Shown here: in pieces, positions 1 to 12,600 of the stretch
How positions within the stretch are numbered: the first letter of the stretch is position 1
Layout: every line of letters begins with the position of its first letter
Source: Ficedula albicollis
Taxonomy: Eukaryota > Chordata > Aves > Passeriformes > Muscicapidae
Length of the DNA stretch: 64,000 nucleotides
Direction: 5' to 3'
Assembly: GCF_000247815.1 (NCBI RefSeq)
Contig: NW_004775935.1
Span: 83,483-147,482, forward strand
Translations under genes and position numbers: made by a program
Notes under the pieces: generated by a model
Databases searched by the model: none
What the model was told of the DNA's origin: nothing
The model's input: only the letters and a program-made list of their open reading frames with translations

Positions 1-441
1 CTCCTGCAGTGGCAGATGCGGTTCTGTTGAAGCAGTGCTCCTGTAGAAGGTGCAGTTTTCCTCTGAAGGTCCAGGGATGATGTGGAAAGGTCCAGCTTTC
101 CTCTGGAATCCAGCGGAAAGAAGGTACTTTGTTGTTCAAAATCTCAGTTTTTATCTAGGCAGGAAAAGTTTGGCTTCTTCTCCTGGCTGGAGCATCTCCC
201 AGTGGGATGGTTTAATTTTATCAGTCATACAGTGGGACTTAATGGCCCAGCAGCAGATGATATCTTCCTGGAGGGAGCATGGGTTGTGGAAAAGATAAAG
301 AACATTGCCCCGCCTGGTTTTAAAGATGGCCCATTAGCAGATAACATGTGCCACGGAGATAAGGGTCACTGCCCCACCCAGCTTCAACAGATGGTGATAG
401 AATACACATTTCTGGTCACATCTTGCATTGCAACCAACACA
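1..441. mobile_element. Avian endogenous-retrovirus LTR-like fragment, cut by window edge
   Basis: The segment is richer in G and C than the AT-rich DNA that follows from about 442, and it reads like passerine LTR-type interspersed repeat sequence. Examples are the stretch near 205-300 (a T-rich 'gggatggttt' start, then 'cagcagcaga' and 'ggagggagca') and the end near 410-441. Open frames of 82 and 126 codons cross it but overlap in different frames and show no domain, so I do not call them genes. The left boundary is outside the window, and I could not define target-site duplications or orientation. The class (ERV LTR) is recognition by eye; it could be ERV internal sequence. Confidence 0.5.
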
Positions 442-1589
442 AAGAGGTTGAAAACCTGTTGAATATTTCAATGATAAGAGTGTTTACAAGTTTTTAATTT
501 AACAAGATTTGAAAAAGTAGTTAGTATTTTTGAAGCTTCACACCAAGAATATAATATTTCTTTCGTTTTCTGCACTCTAGATGGCCCATCATTTTATTAT
601 CAATTACAGGAGGACAACAAAGGCAGAGTATCTCACAGAACCATCAATTGCCATCTTTGTCTACAAGGTCCTTTAAACTGTAAAGAAAATTACTAAATAG
701 ATTATAAACGATAATAAAACCATACTTCCATTCTCCAAAAATAGGAGACTATTTAAAAGAAATATTTACATATTTTCAGTTCAAAATTTCACACTGCTTT
801 CCATGACCATTATTCAAAACAGCAAGACTTCTTCAAATTTTTCTTTTGTGTTTCTCTGAAAATTATTTCAGCTGTAGTAATAATCTACATGTCAATTGCT
901 TTAAAATAACTTTCTAAGAAGTATGTAATCTTTAAACATTTGCAGATTTGAGAGCATCATTCAAAATAAATCCACACATTCACATAAATGTTACAAGTTC
1001 CTGCTTATTCAAAATTCCTTCTCTCAAATTACATTCTCAAATTAGATACAAAATTCTCACAAGAATACAATTTGTATCTATTTCATAGTAGAAGCATTTC
1101 TTACTGATGTGTCACTTCCAAAGATAATTCCTATCTAAGTAGTAAGTAAAATAGCAAAGAAAGGAAAGGTGGAGTCATTTTAGGGTAGACAGTGTCTTTT
1201 AGGAAGTTCAATCTCAGAACAGCATCTGCTGTACCCTAGGTCATTTGAAAGAATATGTTGCAAATACATAAAAATAACATCACAAAAATGTGAGTCCACA
1301 TAAACTCACTCTCACAGTGTCAAATATCTGTTATGTTTGCAGTATGAAGGTAAAATTACTAAGGAGTTTTTCTAACATCCGCCTTTTATTTATTTTTGCA
1401 TTACAGATCGATTCCCTAAGAGCAAGAAAGTTGGCAGAGATCCCTCATCAGTTACTGTCATGGACAGACTCAGCTTGGGGAAAAAAATTGAATTCATTAC
1501 AATCAAATGAGAGTACGATAATAAGAAATAAAACCAAAGATTAAAACCACCTTCCCACCACCCCTCCCTTCTTACCAGCCTTGACTTTT
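442..1589. other. AT-rich unique DNA, no gene seen
   Basis: Low-complexity-free, AT-rich sequence with stops in all frames. Two short open frames near 1290-1776 run on opposite strands over the same bases and extend into the neighbouring LTR-like repeat, which argues against either being coding. No RNA gene or regulatory motif was recognised. Confidence 0.6.
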
Positions 1590-2385
1590 TTCTCAGTTCT
1601 CCAAATCTTCCCCAGGCAGTGCAGGGACACAGGGTTATGGTTATGGTCAGCTCATCACATGTTGCCTCTGCTGCTGCTTCTTTCTCAAGAGGACTACTCA
1701 CACTATTCCTCTGTTCCAGTGTAGGGTTCCTCCCACAGGTGGCAGTCATTAATTGATTCCTTCTTATAGGCTGCAATTTTTAATTAACTACTCCAGCGTG
1801 AGTATCTTCCATAGGGTGAGGCACCTTTGGAACAAAACACTCCAGTGCAGATCGCCTGTGGGGTTCCAAATCCTGCCTGCAAATCAGCTGAATTATGGAA
1901 TCCCTCTCCATGGGGTCACAATCTCCTTCAAACATCCATCTGCTCCAGTCTGGAGTCCTCCATGGGTTCCAGATGGATCCACCAGGGACCTCCATGGACT
2001 GCAGGGGACATCCTGCCTCATCGTGGTCTTTGCCGTGGGTTACAGGGTCTCTGATCTGGTGCCTGGAACACCCCCTCCTCCTCCTTTTTCACTGACCTCG
2101 GTGTCTGCAGAGCCATTTCTGTCACATATTCTCACCCCCTTCTCTATCTGCTACTTGCTTCTGTGCAGTAAGTTTTTCCTTTCTTGAACACATTAGCCCA
2201 GAGCCATTACTAGCATTGCTGATAGGCTCAGATTTGGCTATCCACAAGTCCATTTGGAGCTGACTGGCACTGGCTCAGTCAGATATGGGGGAAGCTTCCG
2301 GGAGCTTCTCAAAGAAGCTTCCCCTGCGGCCTGGCCACTACCAAAATCTTGCCATGCAATCCCAAAAAATCAGTTGTGCAAGTTG
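1590..2385 (-). mobile_element. Avian LTR retroelement fragment, minus strand
   Basis: On the minus strand the right end reads through a characteristic avian LTR-like block: 'gcatggcaag' followed by 'ggccaggccg', the repeated 'gaagctt' motifs at 2291-2325, and 'gagccagtgc' near 2260-2280. The plus-strand stretch at 1850-2100 has the GC-rich 'ccatgg'-containing text typical of the same repeat. Short open frames on both strands at 1753-2187 are accidental. No target-site duplication could be fixed, so the ends are approximate. The assignment as an ERV-derived LTR is from recognition; the ERV class is not determined. Confidence 0.6.
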
Positions 2386-3027
2386 CTCATTCATTTCATC
2401 ATTGTCAAAGTCAACCTAGAAGGTGAATCCTAATACTCTGAGAATACAGCAGCAGGAGAACTCTTCCTTCTAGCATCTTTTTTTTTTTTTTTCCACTTGG
2501 GTTAATGAATATTTATTCATTTGTACTAAAGTAAGTTAAATGTTACAAGTTTAGAACATTGTTTTCAATTCACCATATAAAATTTAGGGTACTCCTTGAT
2601 ATCTTCTCTTTCCCTTATTAGCATTTTCAGAACATAGGTGATCGAGATACACCTGTAACTCCTGTTTGTCTACAGAGAAACAACCAAAAGCAGCACCCGA
2701 TTTTTATTTTCCTGTCCTCACCAACCAGGATTCATTACTTCTTGGCATCTCTCTGTCATCACTGCACACTGACTTGGTGCGAAGGTAGTCTCTTTTCTAT
2801 TCAACTGTCATTCTTCTAACCACTGCCAAGACCTACTCCCCGAGTGCTTTTGAAATGAAGACAGTAGAGTGCATGCAAACCTTGCTAAATCCGCACCGTG
2901 TGCAACACCATCTAGAATGGACAGTAAAGAAGACTGGCATCTGAGCATGGGCTCACTTAGGGACTATCAATCATATTATAGAGGTCAATAGGCTGTAGGA
3001 CCTGAAGATCACAAGTTGTCCTTATAC
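2386..3027. other. Unique DNA, no gene seen
   Basis: Contains a 15-base T run at 2478-2492 and otherwise unremarkable AT-rich sequence. Nothing else recognised. Confidence 0.5.
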
Positions 3028-3386
3028 CACATATCACACGCTCTTTGGGTGGGCAGACTTTTTCTCAACTGAAAACCTGGTGTCTTATCCTGTATATATT
3101 TCTGTCATCTTGACTTCTACTGCTAATTAAGAAGCTATAGCCCTGAAAGGTGAGAAGGTGCGAGTTGATCAATTTACTATGAAGACATATCTCTAAAGGA
3201 GGTAAGGCACATATCACACGCTCTTTGGGTGGGCAGACTTTTTCTCAACTGAAAACCTGGTGTCTTATCCTGTATATATTTCTGTCATCTTGACTTCTAC
3301 TGCTAATTAAGAAGCTATAGCCCTGAAAGGTGAGAAGGTGCGAGTTGATCAATTTACTATGAAGACATTTCTCTAAAGCAGGTAAG
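3028..3386. repeat. Two-copy 180-bp tandem duplication
   Basis: The unit at 3028-3207 is repeated directly at 3208-3386. The offset is exactly 180 bases throughout. I see two substitutions (3189 A versus 3369 T; 3199 G versus 3379 C) in about 179 aligned bases. Similarity starts abruptly at the CAC of 3028/3208 and stops after GGTAAG (3206/3386), with one extra G at the junction (3207). No unit-scale repeat exists outside the pair, so this is a local duplication and not satellite DNA. Confidence 0.95.
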
Positions 3387-6269
3387 TCTAGACAGAGACA
3401 ATCTGTGTGCAAAGTTACATGTCAGAAGAATGGACAACTAAAGCTTCTTGACGTTGTTTACACCAGTACAGTGCAGACTGCTTAGAGATATCAGTTGCAT
3501 AAAGCTTGATATGGTCATCTGAGTTAAAAATCAATATAGACAGGAGAGACAGGAATAAAGACAGGGAAATGTCCATGACATTGGATTTTTAGTTTTCTTT
3601 TTTTTTTTAAGTGTGACCAAGAGTACAAGCCAGTGAAAAAATGCATTTGGTTTGTGGAACCACAAAGGCTTAAAATTAGGGATAATCTTCCTTTGATATA
3701 TTCAACAACATGTTTTAGTGGAAACTGATAAGTGAGAGTGGAAAGGAAATAGGACATCAGGATAACATTGTAAAATAGTTGGAGAAACTTAAGTGGGAGA
3801 AAAATCAAGTGAATAATTATTTTTTGCTGACATCTTTAGCACTGGATGGATAGAGACAAAAGTACCAGTTAAGGACAAAGTTATCAGACTAAAGTGTCTG
3901 AAGGGAAGAATTTAAATCAATATTAGGCAACTCAGTAAGTGGCATGGATTTTGGAGACACTCTGCCACTTCAGCTCACACTGACATAGTATTCATCACCT
4001 GAGAATCATTAGATGCTCAGGCATGTGAGTTATAACTAAAAATGTAAATAAATTAGATGCCTGAGGTTTGCTAAAATGTTAATAGAATTTCATCGTCATG
4101 TTAAAACCAAATGTTTTATAGATACAATGCAAGCATACAAAAAGTATAACAACCCAAATTCTTATCAACAATTTAAGATTACTACAATAAAGCACCTTTC
4201 TTAGAAGTCACGTTCTTATCACAAGATGTGCAGAAGCAAAAGTTCCAATAAAAAAAGTTGTTACTCTTTCTAACAAAGTTTGACCTTCTTTGTGATTTTG
4301 TTTCCAATTTGATGCTTCAGATTAAAAACCAGTATACTGGTTTTTAAAGAGAAAAGTATTTTCTTAGGGGCACTTTTAATTACATTTGAACTGATCAGAG
4401 ATATTCAAATACATTTGGCTAAGGAAATTTCCTGCTAAGGAAAGTGAAAGCAGTAGATAAATTAACATACCTTAGGGAATTGCTATTCTTTGAGCAGTGG
4501 GACATTGTTAGTGAGAAACATTGATTTTGTTTGACTTTTGCATGCTACAAAATGAGATTGACTCCAGAAAGCTGTTTTGGAAGAGTTCACAACCACTGAC
4601 CACTGTGAATGCAAAATTTCCCACTTCTACCTTAGAAGCAAGTTAAATCTATTTCAGTGATTGATTGGCTTGTCCAGGCAAATAATCACTATTAGTCCTA
4701 GACAAGTTCTGGCTTTCTGTTTCCAAAGGGTGTGAGAGGTAACTTCACTGGTTCTATAATGATTAAACAAGTATGTTTTATTGTTTTTATCATATAACTT
4801 CTACTCAACTTTGTTTTAATCAGTTACTTCAGTCCAGCTATACAACCCCACACAAACTCTGAATTCAACTCCTTTTCCTCAGACATCAGTTGAATTTTGG
4901 GGTCATAGGTTTATGTTGCCAGAAAGATACACTGATGAAGAGGGAATCATCACATGGCAGTCTCCCAAAAGTTTGTTGAACAGTGTTTATATTCTGAAGA
5001 TGTTTATGTCAGGTTATCTGTTATTACATCTTTGAGAAGTTTTGTAAAAGGTACCATTGATCTGAATCACTAAGAACACAAGGGGTTTTCATTTCTCTGG
5101 AGGGTGTTTTACAAAGAAATGCCAAATCTCATGGTTTGAGTATAGAAAACACACCAAAAAAAAATTAGCTAATCTTGAAAAGAGGAAGGCAGTGTAACAG
5201 GAATACACAAGTGGGAAAGCACATTGATCCTGCCTGCTAGACTAATGTCCTGTCTTGCCTAGATGTGCATTGTCAGCCATGTCAGTTTAGGCAATTGCTT
5301 GATTCTTTATTTCTAAGCAACTGTCCGTGTGTTTTAGTTGTGATAACTAACAGAAATGCTTCTGTTGGGAGAGTGTTAGCTGGGCAGGACAGTCTAGTGA
5401 ATGTGTGAGGTAGCAGTAGAGATGATCAGGAACATTTCTCTACAGTTTTTTGGTCCCCTGCTTTAGTAATTTTAGTTTTTAGTTTTAAATAGTCTTTATT
5501 GTTGACTTAGCAAGACCAAAATTGTGCAAAAATACTTTCCCTGGTGTATGCTCCAGAATTGCCAGAACACCTGTTTAGTGAAGCAATTTCTCCCTTGAGA
5601 GACTGAGCTCTATTTCTCAGTAGATCTCCCAAACCTGGAGGCCCAGACAGTAGGAGATCAGATGGTCCTATGTTTGTTTAGTGTCTTTTTCACAAAGTGT
5701 TAACAAGGGCCCGGTTCTACTTATGTCTGCATCTTAAAAGCTTCCTGGTAGCCGTGGCTTAACCAAAACGTTCAATTCCTGGTGCCAAATGCCTTCCTGG
5801 AGTGCTGAAAGCCATTGCTGTTGGGGGCTCCCTGCACTGAGCTGCCTGGCAGTAGCTCCTCAGCAGTTCACAAAGCAGCATTCTTTCCATATCCAGGTCT
5901 TGAATTCCTTCCCAAAACCTTCAAAGGAGGTTGCAATGACTGTGACAGCAATGCTTGGCTGGCAACAGTCAGGATGGGACCACCTTGCTGGTTTGTAACC
6001 CCCTGTAAAAAACACTAAAGCATGTTAATTCTCAGCCAACACACCCTTGATATATTCACCCAAGAGCAAAAAGCTGGAAGGCTCCAGTATTGTAACTAAT
6101 TCTCTGTTGCATCCAGCTCTTTCAAGCCAAAATATGAAAATATTCTACAAGCCGTAGCTCACCCCTATAATAGGGGCCCAAACCAGCATGATCAATTGAG
6201 CATTCAGAAAATATTGTGGAAAAATTACCAATAAAACAAACAAAACAAATAAATAATAAATAAAAACTC
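3387..6269. other. AT-rich unique DNA, no gene seen
   Basis: About 2.9 kb with stops in every frame. A slightly GC-richer patch at 5740-6000 carries two overlapping short open frames (67-69 codons) with no recognisable domain. No RNA gene, LTR or CR1 end was recognised. Confidence 0.55.
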
Positions 6270-6393
6270 CAAACAAACAAACAAACAAACAAACAAACAA
6301 ACAAACAAACAAACAAACAAACAAACAAACAAACAAACAAACAAACAAACAAACAAACAAACAAACAAACAAACAAACAAACAAACAAACAAA
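6270..6393. repeat. (AAAC)n microsatellite, about 31 units
   Basis: An uninterrupted tetranucleotide array of AAAC/CAAA covers about 124 bases, with no imperfect unit seen, preceded by an A-rich lead-in with AAAT units (6235-6265). Purity over this length suggests it is young or actively length-variable. The minus-strand 'CLFV' repeat frames across it are translations of the array and not genes. Confidence 0.98.
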
Positions 6394-9300
6394 GCCCACC
6401 ACAAAATAAACAAAAAGTCCCCACCACAACTAACCAATCAAACAAAAATTCTGAAAGAGAATTGAAAGGACTGACATAACATGGATTGCAGACTAGAGGA
6501 AAAAAAATGACAACATAATTTATTACACAGAGAAAGGGCCAGGGAGGGCACAAGCGTTGGCACTAGGTGTACTTTGTGTTCAAAAATAGTTGGGCAGTGT
6601 TAACAGACAGGTTCTGATGTTGGTCCCATTATCCTTTAGCTGTTGAAATCATATGCATGATGTGCTTCTGTGTACTGTCATAAGTCAGCTAAAACATGTG
6701 TAAACACATGCTACGTCAGTCATTAAGGAGAAGGGTATAATTACACTTTTTAAAGTGGCAAAGCATTTTGAAAGTAGCATATAATTTTCCAGAGTGGGAA
6801 CCTTTATGAAATATATCTTTCCCTGAGTGTTTATACAGCCTGACATCTCTGAGTTTTTTCAGATCAAGAGCCCCACTGTGAACAAGCAGGCTTCAGACAA
6901 AGAAGGCAATTTGTTCTTTAGGTGCCATTTCAGTGAAAAGGGAGAGACAGAAAGAGAGAGGGGAAGAAAGAGTGAGAAGAGAGAGAGAAGGGCACATCAT
7001 GTTACTGCACACAGTTCAGAAATAGACGAGATCTGGCAAAATTACCCTGGAAGGACTGTTAGATGTGCCTAGTGTCAGAGTGCTGCTTTCACTGCTGCTA
7101 GATTAAAATCTTATTTTTTTATCTTTGATAGAGTCAAAGAAGGGTATAAAGTTTTACTTTTAATCAAATTAAACAGGTTCACTGCTCATTTGGAAGCAAT
7201 TGGATCACTCAGTCATAGTGGGAAAGAGACAGGGAAGAAAGATGCCAAGATCATACCAAATGCTCATTTCCTTCTTTTAGTACAACCCCTATGTGTGAGG
7301 GATATGCAGAGCTGTCCTAAATATGTTTCAAAATCTAAATACCTTGCCTCCATTAATTTTTTAATTTCTATTAGGTATTTTTAAAAAAATTTTAGTTTAA
7401 ATGCTTTTAAATTTCTGGAAAAAAACAAAGACCATAGATTATTCTGCCTACAAAGTCCAGATGAACCATCAGGATATTTTTGTCTTAGCAAGTTACCACT
7501 CATGAGCTGAGCCATGATAATAATTTCTTCACTTATGCAATACCTTCAATGACTGCAACCAATTGAGATCTCAACCCACAGTAATAAAAAAAAATAACGT
7601 TTCCTAGAACTAGCAAGAGACCAAACCCATATAGCAAGTGCTTCATACAGCTGGCATATCTTTGAAAAAGGGATGAGGAGATTATAAAATTACTATCAGT
7701 GAACACTGGCACAAACAACATTAGGATGAATCCCAATGCTCCTTTTCTTTCTGAAAAATTATATTTGCCCCAACGGGTTAGTATATAGAAGGAAGAAAAT
7801 AACTGTTCAATATATGTTTTGTGAAAATATGGTGACCCACATCTCTTTCTCACCATCCATATTGGTTGCAGAAGTTCTACTTCAGGTTAATTTATGTCTG
7901 CCTGCACAAGCAATGAAATCTATATAGAAGACTTGTAAAAGTAAATATAGAATAAACATACAGAAAGTCACCTTGAGTTGCAGAAAAAAAAACCCAAAAA
8001 ACAAACAAACAAATAAAAAAATTTTAAAAAGCTTTGAATGTTAAGAAGTATCTGAAAGTATTAGATATTTATGCTTCATTGTGAAGTGTGAAGAGAGTTT
8101 CCTGAATTTAGGTCCACAAAGCTTTCTTATCTCTGATTTTCACCAAGCTGAACACAAAGACAGATATTGGTGCAATTCTTTAAATCTCTCTAGAGAGACC
8201 ATCCAGTTTGCAGTGTCTAGTTCTGTTCCCGACAATTTCAGTTCTGTTGGAGGTTGAGGCTGGGAAATTTGACAATCTGTGACATAGGGACCTCATTTTA
8301 CAATCTCATTTTCATTTCTTTCTTCAAATTCTTGCAGATAGTCTGACTTTCTGAGAACGTTTTTCCATAGTGCTAGAAGAATTTGCCCAAATTTCCAAGA
8401 CTGTAGTTCAGGCCAGTGTATAGAAAGTCTAGTAAAGAGTATTTTTTTTAATGTCATGTAATGGTAATTTCAAGGCAAGTTTATACCCACCATACTCATG
8501 TTATGACTATATTAATGGTTGTTTAACTTGAATTTATTTCTCCACCACATGCTTTTGAATTTATATCATATTCACCTTATAGTAATTTTTTGTTTTAGTT
8601 TTGCTCTTGCCTTATGCCAAAGAATCACTTAGTATGGCTGAACGCATGGGTACATGTGAAATGTGAAATGTGTTGAAATTTGTATTGCATTGCATAGGCC
8701 AATGATTTGGATCACAGATAATAAGAAGACTGCATAGAAAGAATAATGCAAAGTTTGGTTTTGTCAGGGGAGAAACAAGCACTTTTATATATAAAACTCA
8801 TAGCTCTCTAATCCACACCATCTCTTATTATTCAGTATGCAGGCCTGAGTCAAATAAAAAATGCTGCACATGTGCTTAAATTCAATCCTGACGATTTGTC
8901 CCACTGAATTTAGCTACATTATTCCTACAATCTCTGGTAGATTAGGAATTTCTGTCACAGCAGCATTCGAAGGTCCCAATCAAAACAAGACTGAGCAGTA
9001 GGAAAGTAGTCACTTGCGTGTCTCTTCCAATCATCTACTTGAAAAAATTAATTTTAAAAAACCTGTAGACAACAAGAGAAGTCCTAGAGACCCTCGTGCT
9101 TAGAGTGAGATTGAAAAACAGAGGGATATAGTCTGACAGATAATTTCCAAAGATTGGGTTGGACAACAGCATTGTAATGTGCATTGCATAGAATGCTGCA
9201 AAACATTTTTCTTAAAATGGTTTTTGACTCTGTCATTACCTGTTGATTTTTGTCAGTAATATTGATCCTGCCATAGACAAAGCCAAAAATGATGTAGCAA

Positions 9301-9540
9301 CTGAGAACAAATTAATAGAAGCTTATATGCCTGAATAGAGATCTTTTGCCTCCAGTTATCACCATCAACACAGATTTAGCACATTATTTCCACTGTCATG
9401 AAATACACAAGATGCTGTGTGCAATACAGTTTCTAAGCTTATTAGTCTTTAGTCTTTTAGTGTAACTAAATCCAGTTTTATTACTAGAAGAAAAAATAAT
9501 TTAAGTTGTTATTAGTAATGGAAAGTAATTTTAAATTTAG
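6394..9540. other. AT-rich unique DNA with short purine-rich patch, no gene seen
   Basis: Mostly unique DNA. 6940-6993 is a GA-rich purine tract. 7980-8030 is A-rich with a few AAAC units. The longest frame is a 107-codon minus-strand frame at 7533-7856 with hydrophobic patches, but it has no motif, no splice context and is close to chance length, so I do not call it. Confidence 0.5.
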
Positions 9541-9611
9541 AATCTGGGGAGCTGGACTCTGTGACCCTTATAGTTGCTTTCCAACTTGAGATATTCAATG
9601 ATTCTATGATC
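9541..9611 (+). mobile_element. CR1 LINE 3'-end fragment, plus strand
   Basis: The stretch reads like a decayed CR1 3' untranslated end: 'gctggactct', then 'gctttccaac', ending in the CR1 terminal repeat 'gattctatga' at 9600-9609. CR1 copies are usually 5'-truncated, so a short 3'-only fragment is the expected form. Confidence 0.7.
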
Positions 9612-12600
9612 TTTATTTTCTAGTTATCTTCCTTCAATGAAGATCAAATGATTAGCTTACAAAATTTCAAATATTTTTATTGTTTTGATATTTTAATTTG
9701 TAATAAATAATGATGGGCACAATGTTGAGCTCACAGACAATGATGTCTAAACTGACTGTTAGCACTCAGTGTCATTCTGGGTAATTCTCTGAAAACGTCA
9801 ATTCAGTGCTCTGCAGCAATAAAATAAGCAAATAAAACTTTGGGAATATTAGGACATGAACATGAAAATGGAAAACATGTTTATAGGTCTTTGGTAAGGT
9901 CATATTTCTGTTGTAGAGTGGTTCTGGTCCTATACTTCTCCTTTAAATTAGACAGCAGAAACAAAATGACATGAAGTGCACTAAAGGTGATGAGAAATAC
10001 GTATCCCCATGAGATAAAATAGGTAAAGTGGGCCATTTTTGAAAGAATTCAGTAAAATGAACATTATTATAAAGGTTGATAAAATTAATACATGGAGAAT
10101 ACAACAAAAGAATGATTATGCATTACATTAGCATTACAGCAACTCTACTAAAACTGAAATATTCTCCTGTTCTTTCATTCCTAATGTTTTAATAGTTCTC
10201 TCTTTCCCAGCTTTCCATTGCCATTTGTCATCTGTCTATCAAATCTCTACCATGGTTGCAGTTACCATACATGAATGCTTGTTTGAAAAGATTTTTTTCA
10301 TGACAAGTCAAATGCCCCAAGTCAATGTGATTTTTGATCATTCATTCATCTTTAAAAGGCAGATGTACTAATAGTAAGCAATGTAGTAATAAGGTTAAGT
10401 AGTGCCATTTAAAGTTTTAAGCTAAATTTTTATTGCTTCTTTAAATCCAGGTTATTTGCCATGCAACTACACTTTTAGACTTTTTTTAGACTTTTCCGTG
10501 ATCATTGTTTATTTGCCATTGGAAAAATTTGTCTACACACATCCTGCCAGTAGGAGCCAAAGTCTGAAGCTAATCTCTGGATCTTCTGTGTGCAAAGGTC
10601 ACTTTTTGTGATCTTTTATTATTCTACTTGCAACATGCAATACTGTAAAAATATCCACTTTCATTATTTAATTGTGGTGTAGATGATGGGATCTATCTGG
10701 AATTGAAAAGACCATTGCATGAAATTCAAACCTTATGCAGCTGTTTTAATTGATTTAATTTTAATACATAAAAGAAATTCACTTGCTCAGATGATAGAGT
10801 TACAGTCTTTTTATCCAGGATTTTAAAAATTCTCTTAGACCATAACATATGTATTTCCTGCATTTTGTGTGTTCTGGCTCATTTTAAAAACGTCAGCCTA
10901 TCCTTAGCAAGGCAAACCAGCAATGGCAGCTGACTCACACTGATGAAGAAATAGCATTCATTTGAAAGATGACTAAGAAGAGAAGAGATTCTAAAGAACA
11001 GTGATGTAGCCAAGCTGCAACTAAAAATAAGAGCTAATTGTTCGGTTTTTCCTTACCTGAGTTCCTCAGTTGTAACTCCTCATCTTTGGGGCATCACTTC
11101 TGTACTACAGTATCATAAGACAGTGTACATTAAAAGATATGATAAACACCTAGCATGTGCTTTTATTTTTCATGTCCTTCTCAGAATGAAGATTGTGTGT
11201 GCATTATCTTGTAATTTCTTCTATATTTGGGTTTAGTATCTTGTGCTACTAAATTTTAAACATTAAGAGGTAGAAGCCCTACTCTTATCTCCTCTCCAAC
11301 CAACATTTTTGACTCCTCCTCACACTGCCCCTGCCCAACACAGACTGGGCTGTACAAGACCTGGAGATTTATACCTTCACAGCAGTAAAACTAAAGGTCG
11401 AGGATCAGGGATTTACATTACAGGTAATGCTTTTTGGATGATCAAAGATCACTATTCTATATGTTACAGTTTGTTACTGAGGCATTGCTGTAGTGGCTTA
11501 CCAAGCTGCTGGCGTCATTCTGGGAAGGAAGGGAAGAGAGAGCAGAGCAGCCCTCAAGGGCACAGTGAGAGTTTCTATTCCTCCAGTAATGGACTGGCCA
11601 CATGCTGCTCTCCACAAGAGGCACCTGCTCTCTAGACCCAGAGACAAGATGTGAGGTTACCTACAGAGTGTCTGTGAGAAGCTAAAAGGAAATATCTTTG
11701 CATATATTTTCTAATTTTTGGATCTTCCTCTTGCTACTTGAGCAGACTCAAAAGCAGAACAAACCATTTATCTGCCTGTGTTGCAGGCTACTCCAAGACT
11801 TGCCACTTGTCTTTGTTGGAAGTTTGTTTGGCTTGGTATTGATGCAAGTCCTGTGAATTCATAACACAAATATATCACTGTAGCCCAAACACAAGATCCA
11901 GGAAAAGTGTTCTGCTAAAGCATTAGTTTTAAGCCAGCTTGACTTACAGAGAAAATGTCATCCAGGATTCACAAGTATTGCCTGAATTATCATGGTTTCC
12001 TCATTTCTTTGCTTTCTATTCTTCAAAATACAACCCGTATAATTGAAAATAGAACACAAAAAAAGGAATGCCGAGACCTCAAAGCTGTTATTATCAATGC
12101 TGAAAGAGGCAGATGTTATTTCTTTTCAAGCCAGGAAGTACAAACAGTGAAAAGAGCCCCCCAACTGGAGAGGGCGTTGTCTCTGGGGCATGGGAGATCC
12201 CAGAACATGAGAATAAGCCGTAAGTAGTTCATTTGTCTCCAGCAGACGGTGGGAGGAGGTGAGCACACTGTTTTCTCTCACTTGGTGCCCAAATGTCATT
12301 GTGAACTCTAAGAGGCAGTTGATGGTAATTCCCCAAGTTCCTATAATCAGCTTTTAGAGTCCTGGCTAGAGAACCAAAAGGGATCTGTGAGTTAGTGCTT
12401 TATTCTACATTTAGTGCTGGAAACACAGACACAGGACCGTGGAAAAGCCTTCCTGGAATATGCTATTATGGATCTTGATACCATGGGCAATTATACAAGT
12501 TAATGACTCTCAGAAATTACAAAATATCTCTTTTAAAGCTTTTAAGGGTCCTCTCTCTTACTGCTCTCTCTGGAAAACCACAAATTACCTTCAGCATGTA

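Noticed and set aside
6265..6395. Possible CRISPR-like or direct-repeat array
   Set aside because: It is a plain tetranucleotide repeat with no spacers, in a vertebrate genome.
6122..6553. 143-codon frame with a repeated CLFV motif that looks like a membrane protein
   Set aside because: The motif is the minus-strand reading of the (AAAC)n microsatellite.
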